DNA of 64,000 nucleotides, taken from an uncultured Prochlorococcus sp. (lineage in GTDB: Bacteria > Cyanobacteriota > Cyanobacteriia > PCC-6307 > Cyanobiaceae). The DNA lies in assembly GCA_902594875.1 (NCBI GenBank), contig CACJNU010000003.1, positions 1 to 64,000 on the forward strand. The letters are read 5' to 3'. Shown piece by piece: positions 56,156-64,000 of this stretch (the stretch's first letter is position 1; each line of letters begins with the position of its first letter). Under the pieces are notes generated by a model. It saw nothing but the letters and a program-made list of their open reading frames with translations, ran no database searches and had not been told where the DNA came from. The position numbers and the translations under genes were made by a program.

Positions 56156-57819
56156 GTTATCACATTCTTAATTATCATTTAAAAAAATTGAAGAGAGCCT
56201 TTCTTATTTGGATAACTCTAATTTTACTTTTAATAAATTTGTGGATTGATAATTTTAGATTTATTGTTTTCCAAACTAAAAACAATGAAAAAAGTAGGGT
56301 CCAAATTCAAAGAGCTAGGTGGTTTACTAATCAATTAATAAAGCTTGGTTCAGCATTTATTAAAATTGGACAATTATTATCAGCGAGACCTGATTTAATT
56401 CCTAATACCTGGATACAGGAATTATCTAAATTGCAGGATCAAGTTCCAAATTTTTCATTTGCGCAAGTTGAAGAAACTATAAGAGATGAACTAGGAACTA
56501 AGTTTAATGAAATAGATCAAATAATAAGTGATCCGGTTGGATCGGCATCACTAGCTCAAGTTCATAGGGCGACTTTAAAAGATGGTAAGAAAGTAGTATT
56601 TAAAGTTCAAAGACCCAACTTAAAAGAATTGTTTATTATCGATTTGGGGATAATGCAGCAAATAGCAGGCTTATTGCAGAAAAATAAGAATTGGAGTCGA
56701 GGTAGAAACTGGGTTGAGATTGCTAAAGAATGTAGAAAAGTTCTTATGAAAGAGCTTGATTTTAATTGTGAAGCACAATATGCCGCAAGATTTAGACAAC
56801 AATTTCTTGATGATGAAAATGTTGAAGTTCCTGAAGTAATTTGGGATATGAGTAGTGAAAAAGTACTGTGTTTAAGTTATCTTGAAGGCATAAAAATAAG
56901 CGATTTAGAAAAATTACAATCACAAAATATTAATTTACCTAAAATTGCAGAAATTGGTGCAATCAGCTACTTAAAACAATTAGTAAATTACGGGTTCTTT
57001 CATGCAGACCCTCATCCAGGTAATTTAGCGGTTTCAATTGAAGGTAAATTAATATTTTATGATTTCGGGATGATGGGAAATATCTCAAATAATCTTCAAA
57101 CAAGATTAGGTGCGATGGTTAAGGCTGCTGCTCTGAGAGACGCCTCATCACTTGTTAGTCAATTACAACAAGCTGGGCTAATTTCAAGAGATATTGATGT
57201 AGGACCAGTGAGAAGATTAGTCAGATTAATGCTTAAAGAAGCCTTAACTCCCCCATTTAGTCCAAATATTATTGAAAAATTATCTGGAGATTTATATGAA
57301 CTTGTTTATGAAACACCATTTCAACTGCCAGTAGATTTAATCTTTGTGATGAGAGCTTTATCAACTTTTGAAGGAGTTGGCAGAATGCTCGATCCAGGGT
57401 TTAACCTTGTATCAGTTACCAAGCCTTATTTAATAGAACTTATGACTTCAAATAATCAAACTCCTAACGATTTAATTAACCAATTTGGAAGGCAAGTAGG
57501 TGAACTAGGATCGAAAGCTGTTGGCATTCCCAAAAGAATAGATGAAAGTTTAGAAAGATTAGAGCAGGGAGATTTGCAATTGCAAATAAGAATGGGAGAG
57601 TCTGATAGGCAATTCAAAAAAATGTTTACTGCTCAAAAAACTTTAGGCCATTCAATTCTTATGGGAAGCTTATCAATTGCATCTGCTTTACTTGTAACCA
57701 ATAAACAAAATAATTTTGCATTGTTACCACTTTTTTTTGCATTACCAATAAGTATTGATTGGATAAAATGCCAAATAAGTATGAGGAAAGGCTCACGTTT
57801 AGAAAAACTTAAGCGCTAA
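56152..57819 (+). CDS. UbiB/ABC1-family atypical kinase
   Basis: A 555-residue membrane-associated protein of the UbiB/COQ8/ABC1K family. The signature KxGQ motif is in SAFIKIGQLLSARPDLIP and the alanine/serine-rich loop is DPVGSASLAQVHRAT. The catalytic loop is FFHADPHPGNLAV, with DFGMMGN as metal loop. The C-terminal region has two hydrophobic segments near 507-540. These kinases act in prenylquinone synthesis and plastid lipid homeostasis. Its own target is open. It is coupled to the coiled-coil gene. Confidence 0.9.
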   Translation: MSYHILNYHLKKLKRAFLIWITLILLLINLWIDNFRFIVFQTKNNEKSRVQIQRARWFTNQLIKLGSAFIKIGQLLSARPDLIPNTWIQELSKLQDQVPNFSFAQVEETIRDELGTKFNEIDQIISDPVGSASLAQVHRATLKDGKKVVFKVQRPNLKELFIIDLGIMQQIAGLLQKNKNWSRGRNWVEIAKECRKVLMKELDFNCEAQYAARFRQQFLDDENVEVPEVIWDMSSEKVLCLSYLEGIKISDLEKLQSQNINLPKIAEIGAISYLKQLVNYGFFHADPHPGNLAVSIEGKLIFYDFGMMGNISNNLQTRLGAMVKAAALRDASSLVSQLQQAGLISRDIDVGPVRRLVRLMLKEALTPPFSPNIIEKLSGDLYELVYETPFQLPVDLIFVMRALSTFEGVGRMLDPGFNLVSVTKPYLIELMTSNNQTPNDLINQFGRQVGELGSKAVGIPKRIDESLERLEQGDLQLQIRMGESDRQFKKMFTAQKTLGHSILMGSLSIASALLVTNKQNNFALLPLFFALPISIDWIKCQISMRKGSRLEKLKR

Positions 57820-57824
57820 AAAAA

Positions 57825-59120
<1,296 letters not shown>

Positions 59121-59377
59121 TTAATTATTACTATTTAAATCCTATTAATAGCTGAACTATTTGGCTAATATCTGAAATATATATGTTAAACAATTTAAAT
59201 TTTTTATCGCACAACAGTTTAGATATTAGTTAACACTTTTATTAATTCCAAAGTCCCTGCAACCCCTCTCACAAAATATTTTTGAAATACATCTTACAAT
59301 TTGAAAATTATTGGATGATTATTAATGCAGATCCTATTTAGAATATTAATTATTAATCAACTGTAGTTTTATAGTTT

Positions 59378-62134
59378 ATGAGAGAAACCCTTACATCCAG
59401 TCCTGAACTATTTAGCGATATTAGTTGGAACCTTCTTTTGTTAGGGGAAGAAACCGCAAAAAAATGGGATCATAGCGAATTTAATATTGAACACATAATT
59501 CATACATTGTTCTCATCAAGTGAATTCTTTGCTTTCATTGAAAAATTATCAATCGACCAAGATACAGTTTTAGACATAACAGAAGATTTTTTAGAAGAGA
59601 CACCAACAAATGAGTCAGATATTTTTACTATTGGAGAAGATTTAGAAATTTTGTTAGATAACGCGAATCAGATTAAAACTCAATGGGGATCGAGATTAAT
59701 AGAAATCCCTCATTTACTAATTGCTCTTGGAAGAGATTTAAGAATTGGAAATTATGTTTTTGAAGAAGGAAACCTTTCAATGGAAAAATTAGAGGAAGAA
59801 TTAAAGTTTTACCCAAACATTAATCAATCAAAAGATTCTTTGAATTATGGGAATGTAATTGAAATAAATAATCAATCAAATGTTGAATCAGACAAAGAAA
59901 CTTTAGATAAAGAAGAAAAATTGAAAAAAGCTATTGTTCCATTACCGAAAAGTGAACTTCAAATTGAAACCAAAAAACAAGTTGGAAAAGATGAAAATGC
60001 TCTTTCAATTTATGGAAAAGATTTAACAGAATCAGCTAAAAAAGGCTTACTGGATCCCGTTTTAGGAAGAGAAAATGAGATCAATAATCTAATGAGAGTA
60101 CTCTGCAGAAGAAACAAAAATAACCCTATACTTATTGGCAATCCTGGAGTTGGTAAAACCTCAATTGCAAAATTACTTGCTCAATTAATAGTAGACAAAA
60201 AAGTGCCTGATACTTTAAAGGACTTAAAAATTATTTCACTTGACTTAGGCGCATTAGTTTCTGGGACCAAATTTAGAGGTCAACTAGAGGAAAGACTAAG
60301 CTTAATAATGCAGGAACTAAACAATCCAAACCAAGGAATGATTCTATTTATTGATGAAATTCACTCAATATTAAGTTCTGACAGATCTTCTACAGACATC
60401 AGTAATATCTTAAAACCTTTACTTGCTGAAGGAGAACTTAGATGTATCGGTACAACAACACCTGAGAAATTTCGTGAAACTATTGAAAAAGATCAGGCAT
60501 TAAATAATTGCTTTCAAAAGATAGCTGTTAATGAACCTTCAGTAGAATTAAGCGCAAAAATACTACAAGGGATCAAAAAGAAATATGAATCACATCATGG
60601 CATAAAAATTTCTGAAGAGGCTTTAAACTATTCTGCAAAATTGGCTGATAGATACATCAGCGATAAATGTCTCCCTGATAGTGCAATAGATTTAATTGAT
60701 GAAGCAGCTGCACAGTTGAAAATCGAGTCTAATAATATGCCTCAAATCATTCTCCAACAAGAAAACAAACTTAATACTATTGATGAAAAATTGAATAATT
60801 TGCAAGGAGAAAATATCGAAGCTCAAGAAAAGCTATTGAATAATAGACAACAATCAGAGACAACATTGAACATTCTTTTGGAAAATTGGAACAATTTACG
60901 TGAAGAAATGGAGGAATTATCTATTTTAATGAAAGAAGAAGATAAGCTAACCAAACAAATTAAAGATAAATCAAATAGCGAAATTGAAAATGATCTTGAT
61001 TATTTAGAAAAGCTTGAAGAAGAGTTAAGTGAAATAGAGAATGACATACAAAAAGTTGAAAAGAACTTTAATAAAATAAAGAAAAATAGAAATTTCCCTT
61101 TTAAATATCAAGTTGAACCTGATGATATTGCAGATGTTATATCAAAAATCACTGGAATTCCAATTTCTAAAGTAGTTTCAAATGAACGTAAGAAATTAGT
61201 CAATCTTGAAACAGAACTAAGTGAAAAAGTTATTGGGCAAGAAAAAGCCATAGAAGCTGTTTCTGCTGCAATTAGAAGAGCTCGAGTTGGTATGAAAAGT
61301 CCTAAAAGACCTATTGGATCTTTTTTATTTATGGGTCCTACTGGTGTTGGTAAAACAGAATTAGCAAAATCTCTTGCAAGAGCTTTATTTGATGAAGAAG
61401 ATGCACTTTTAAGATTAGACATGAGTGAATATATGGAGAAAAATGCCGTAGCAAGACTTTTAGGAGCGCCCCCAGGTTATGTTGGTTATGAAGAGGGAGG
61501 TCAATTAACTGAAGCTGTAAGACGTAAACCCTATTCAGTAATCCTTCTTGATGAGATAGAAAAAGCACATGCAGAAGTATTTAATATCCTTTTGCAAGTC
61601 TTAGATGAAGGAAGATTAACGGATTCTCAAGGAAGAACAGTAGATTTCAAAAATACGGTAATCATTATGACAAGTAACCTAGCTGGTAAATCTATACTTG
61701 AGTATTCACAAAAGATTTCTAAAAGTGAGGGAAAGTTAGAAAAAGATCAACAAACTCTAGATGATTCAATTAGTAATGCATTGTCTTCAATTTTTAGACC
61801 TGAATTTTTAAATAGAATCGACGAAGTGGTAAGGTTTAATCCATTATCTATTGATGAACTTCAAAAAATAATCATTCTACAAACAGAAGATTTAAAGAAC
61901 CTGCTACTTGAGCAGAAAATAAATATCGCTATAGACAAAAAAGTTATCGACAAAATTGCAACCGATTCTTACGAACCTCAATATGGTGCTAGGCCACTTA
62001 GCAGGGAACTCAGAAGACAAATAGAAAATCCCTTGGCTGCAAAACTTTTAGAGGATAACTTCAAAAACAAAAAAAATATAACAATTAAACTTAACCCTGC
62101 TAAAAAAGATGAGATCATTTTCAAAGCTAGCTGA
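59378..62134 (+). CDS. ClpB-type AAA+ disaggregase (ClpB2-like)
   Basis: A 918-residue double AAA+ protein. The N-terminal domain has only a weak Clp-N signature. The first AAA domain has Walker A GNPGVGKTSI near residue 254 and Walker B ILFIDEIHSI. A middle coiled coil (about 460-575) is rich in Lys, Glu and Asn. The second AAA has GPTGVGKTELAKSLARAL near 652 and SVILLDEIEKAH. It ends in a D2 small domain YGARPLSRELRRQIENPLA. The overall order fits ClpB-type, not ClpC, because no ClpP-interaction loop is apparent. The gap before it (260 bases) holds AT-rich sequence only. Confidence 0.85.
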   Translation: MRETLTSSPELFSDISWNLLLLGEETAKKWDHSEFNIEHIIHTLFSSSEFFAFIEKLSIDQDTVLDITEDFLEETPTNESDIFTIGEDLEILLDNANQIKTQWGSRLIEIPHLLIALGRDLRIGNYVFEEGNLSMEKLEEELKFYPNINQSKDSLNYGNVIEINNQSNVESDKETLDKEEKLKKAIVPLPKSELQIETKKQVGKDENALSIYGKDLTESAKKGLLDPVLGRENEINNLMRVLCRRNKNNPILIGNPGVGKTSIAKLLAQLIVDKKVPDTLKDLKIISLDLGALVSGTKFRGQLEERLSLIMQELNNPNQGMILFIDEIHSILSSDRSSTDISNILKPLLAEGELRCIGTTTPEKFRETIEKDQALNNCFQKIAVNEPSVELSAKILQGIKKKYESHHGIKISEEALNYSAKLADRYISDKCLPDSAIDLIDEAAAQLKIESNNMPQIILQQENKLNTIDEKLNNLQGENIEAQEKLLNNRQQSETTLNILLENWNNLREEMEELSILMKEEDKLTKQIKDKSNSEIENDLDYLEKLEEELSEIENDIQKVEKNFNKIKKNRNFPFKYQVEPDDIADVISKITGIPISKVVSNERKKLVNLETELSEKVIGQEKAIEAVSAAIRRARVGMKSPKRPIGSFLFMGPTGVGKTELAKSLARALFDEEDALLRLDMSEYMEKNAVARLLGAPPGYVGYEEGGQLTEAVRRKPYSVILLDEIEKAHAEVFNILLQVLDEGRLTDSQGRTVDFKNTVIIMTSNLAGKSILEYSQKISKSEGKLEKDQQTLDDSISNALSSIFRPEFLNRIDEVVRFNPLSIDELQKIIILQTEDLKNLLLEQKINIAIDKKVIDKIATDSYEPQYGARPLSRELRRQIENPLAAKLLEDNFKNKKNITIKLNPAKKDEIIFKAS

Positions 62135-62195
62135 GGAGTAAATCAATAAGCTAAAATAAAACCAAAGCGTAAAGCTTAATTTTAAAAAAAATTTT

Positions 62196-62438
62196 GTGAC
62201 AAGTCCTACTACCAATAAAGAACCTCTTAAACAGGATTCTCCTGAAGTTGAAGAGCCTAAAAAAAAGAACAATTTTTTTAGATCTACCTACGATGAGCTT
62301 AAACTTGTCGTGTGGCCTAACAAACAACAACTTTTTAGCGAATCAGTAGCAGTTATAATTATGGTATCGTTTTCTGCTGCAGCAATTGCTTCTGTTAGCA
62401 GATTCTATGGATGGGCAGCCTCTCAAATTTTTGGTTGA
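62196..62438 (+). CDS. secE: Preprotein translocase subunit SecE
   Basis: SecE is the small core subunit of the SecYEG translocon. The 80-residue product has a charged head (KDSPEVEEP-like), FFRSTYDELKLVVWPNKQQLFSESVAV and one membrane span before FYGWAASQIFG. The K/R-V-VWP motif is characteristic. The start is GTG (MTSPTTNKEP). It is followed by nusG after 51 bases, the common bacterial order. Confidence 0.93.
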   Translation: MTSPTTNKEPLKQDSPEVEEPKKKNNFFRSTYDELKLVVWPNKQQLFSESVAVIIMVSFSAAAIASVSRFYGWAASQIFG

Positions 62439-62489
62439 ATTATCTCCCTAATATCCATTAATAAAGATCTAAATTAAGCTTCCAGAAAA

Positions 62490-63101
62490 ATGAGTAATGA
62501 ATTAAATACAAGCCTTGCTTCTTCAAAAGCAAATACAAGCATCGCAAGATGGTATGCAGTTCAAGTAGCATCAAGCTGTGAAAAAAAAGTAAAAGCGACT
62601 CTCGAGCAGAGATCAGTAACTTTAGGTGTAAATAATAGAATTATTGAAATTGAAATTCCCCAAACTCCAGGAATTAAATTAAAAAAAGATGGAAGCAGAC
62701 AAACTACTGAAGAAAAAGTTTTCCCAGGTTATGTACTCGTAAGAATGATTTTGGATGAAGATACAATGATGGCTGTTAAAAGTACTCCAAATGTAATTAA
62801 CTTTGTCGGTGCTGAAGACGGTAGAGGCAGCGGAAGATCGCGAGGTCATATCAAACCTCGACCATTATCAAGACAAGAAGTTAATAGAATCTTTAAGCGC
62901 GCCTCAGAGAAAAAAGCTGTAATCAAGTTAGATATTGAAGAAAAAGATAGAATCATTGTAACTAGCGGTCCATTCAAGGATTTCCAGGGAGAAGTTATAG
63001 AAGTTTCCGGAGAAAGAAATAAATTAAAAGCATTACTTTCAATATTTGGGCGCGAGACTCCTGTAGAATTAGAATTCTCCCAAATCAATAAACAAAATTA
63101 A
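62490..63101 (+). CDS. nusG: Transcription termination/antitermination protein NusG
   Basis: NusG binds RNA polymerase and Rho. The NGN domain shows WYAVQVASSCEKKVKATLEQ and EKVFPGYVLVRMILDEDTMMAVKSTPNVINFVG. The C-terminal KOW domain shows IIVTSGPFKDFQGEVIEVSGERNKLKALLSIFGRETPVELEF. It has 203 residues and starts MSNELNTSLASS. It precedes rplK and rplA, the usual operon. Confidence 0.96.
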   Translation: MSNELNTSLASSKANTSIARWYAVQVASSCEKKVKATLEQRSVTLGVNNRIIEIEIPQTPGIKLKKDGSRQTTEEKVFPGYVLVRMILDEDTMMAVKSTPNVINFVGAEDGRGSGRSRGHIKPRPLSRQEVNRIFKRASEKKAVIKLDIEEKDRIIVTSGPFKDFQGEVIEVSGERNKLKALLSIFGRETPVELEFSQINKQN

Positions 63102-63168
63102 TTTCTAATTCTTCTTGTTTATCTAGTAAAATTATGATTTTCTACTACAGCTTAAATTCTCTAATCTA

Positions 63169-63594
63169 ATGGCAAAAAAAATTGTTGCAGTTATCAAGCT
63201 TGCTCTACAAGCAGGCAAAGCAAATCCTGCTCCTCCTGTAGGGCCAGCTTTAGGACAACATGGTGTTAATATCATGGCATTTTGTAAAGAATACAATGCT
63301 AGGACACAAGATAAAGCAGGTTTTGTAATTCCAGTCGAGATTTCTGTTTTTGAAGATAGAAGCTTTACTTTTATTACAAAAACACCTCCTGCTTCCGTCT
63401 TAATAACAAAAGCAGCTGGTATAGAGAAGGGATCAGGTGAATCTGCAAAAGGCTCTGTTGGGAATATAAGTAAAGCTCAACTAGAAGAAATAGCCAAAAC
63501 TAAGCTTCCTGATCTAAACTGTTCTAGTGTTGAATCAGCAATGAAAGTAATTGAGGGTACTGCTCGTAATATGGGCGTATCTATAACTGATTGA
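63169..63594 (+). CDS. rplK: 50S ribosomal protein L11
   Basis: L11 binds 23S rRNA in the GTPase-associated centre. The sequence [46 protein letters not shown] and the C-terminal [10 protein letters not shown] are standard. The length is 141 residues. It lies 67 bases after nusG and 66 before rplA. Confidence 0.98.
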   Translation: MAKKIVAVIKLALQAGKANPAPPVGPALGQHGVNIMAFCKEYNARTQDKAGFVIPVEISVFEDRSFTFITKTPPASVLITKAAGIEKGSGESAKGSVGNISKAQLEEIAKTKLPDLNCSSVESAMKVIEGTARNMGVSITD

Positions 63595-63626
63595 GTTCAA
63601 TACAAAATTTCTCACTATTTAGGGGA

Positions 63627-63641
63627 GGTTAGTTAATAACC
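63627..63641 (+). promoter_or_regulatory. Small hairpin before rplA
   Basis: GGTTA-GTTAA-TAACC forms a perfect five-base stem with a five-base loop in the rplK-rplA gap. A GGGGAGG stretch just upstream could serve as Shine-Dalgarno or pair with it. In other bacteria L1 represses this operon at the rplK leader, but a role here is only a guess. Confidence 0.35.
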
Positions 63642-63660
63642 GTTTGCACCCAATTTTACT

Positions 63661-64000
63661 ATGAAAAAACTATCCAAAAGAATGGCGGCTCTATCAACAA
63701 AGATAGAAGATCGCATTTACGCACCACTCGAAGCTCTTAGTATTATCAAGGAAAATGCTAATGCAAAATTTGATGAAACTATTGAAGCACATATACGTTT
63801 AGGTATTGATCCAAAATATACTGATCAACAATTAAGGACCACTGTTGCATTACCACATGGTACTGGCCAAAGCATCAAAATTGCAGTAATTACAAGCGGT
63901 GAGAATGTATCGAAAGCTAAAGCTGCTGGTGCAGATTTATTTGGAGAGGAAGATCTTGTGGAAAGTATCAACAAAGGAAATATGGAGTTTGATCTACTTA
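63661..64000 (+). CDS. rplA: 50S ribosomal protein L1 (partial, runs off the window)
   Basis: The first 113 codons are present. The sequence [63 protein letters not shown] and the [14 protein letters not shown] segment are typical of L1, which binds the L1 stalk of 23S rRNA. It begins with ATG, four residues before a basic stretch. It is downstream of rplK in the conserved order. Confidence 0.97.
   Translation, partial: MKKLSKRMAALSTKIEDRIYAPLEALSIIKENANAKFDETIEAHIRLGIDPKYTDQQLRTTVALPHGTGQSIKIAVITSGENVSKAKAAGADLFGEEDLVESINKGNMEFDLL

Noticed and set aside
61338..61568. Minus-strand ORF rich in Leu/His/Gln within the ClpB-type gene
   Set aside because: Repetitive low-complexity content produced by reading conserved AAA+ codons backwards; no support as a gene.

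Overview
The window is AT-rich (roughly 30% GC by eye), densely packed and made almost entirely of cyanobacterial housekeeping and photosynthesis genes. Photosystem II genes (psbA, psbO, psbH, psbN, psbI, psbK), ntcA, amt1, CP12, BicA/SbtA bicarbonate transporters, a CrtR-type carotene hydroxylase, cyanobacterial DUF families and very short intergenic gaps point to a marine picocyanobacterium. I infer a high-light Prochlorococcus. The strain is not decided from the sequence. I see no transposase, integrase, phage gene, CRISPR array or rRNA, so this reads as core chromosome and not an island.

Layout. 1-12.9 kb: tail of a Gfo/Idh/MocA oxidoreductase, psbK, tgt, cobS, a Hik2-like histidine kinase, a DUF3155 gene behind a structured leader, an esterase, purH, a DoxX protein, ispH, the ammonium transporter amt1 with a perfect NtcA box and a terminator, sfsA, murJ and two small conserved genes. 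12.9-19.5 kb: tRNA-Arg, glyA-cinA-leuC-leuD in one direction, then psbI, psbN and psbH (the three small PSII genes are below 70 codons), pth and DUF3146. 19.5-24.2 kb: a YqgF-like nuclease, DUF3084 and ntcA on the minus strand; divergently a CobO-like protein, dcd and thyX; then txlA.

24.4-36.6 kb: glmM, trmB, two hypothetical genes, ileS, a membrane protein, tRNA-Leu, crtR, gatC, a 3-methyladenine glycosylase, pyrB, Ycf20, a small conserved gene, DUF2555 and coaBC. 36.6-46.5 kb: psbO, sat, ftsH, a decayed KDPG aldolase gene, aroC, psbA, a 42-residue ORF, an aspartoacylase, a xi-class GST and CP12. 46.5-64 kb: obgE, mutS2, a glyoxalase-fold gene, hemB, the inorganic carbon operon bicA-sbtA-sbtB, a thioredoxin-reductase-like flavoprotein, a coiled-coil gene with a UbiB kinase, eno, a ClpB-type disaggregase, then secE-nusG-rplK-rplA running off the end.

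Functional themes are PSII assembly and repair (psbA, psbO, small subunits, FtsH, TxlA), nitrogen control (NtcA, Amt1), carbon acquisition and Calvin-cycle control (BicA, SbtA, SbtB, CP12) and nucleotide, leucine, tetrapyrrole and isoprenoid biosynthesis. The points most worth a second look are the eda remnant, two genes whose family homology starts upstream of any ATG/GTG/TTG codon (crtR and the glycosylase), a thioredoxin-reductase-like protein without a recognisable NADPH site, a CobO-like protein without a P-loop, and the triple-hairpin leader before the DUF3155 gene. I found no clearly new multi-gene system.
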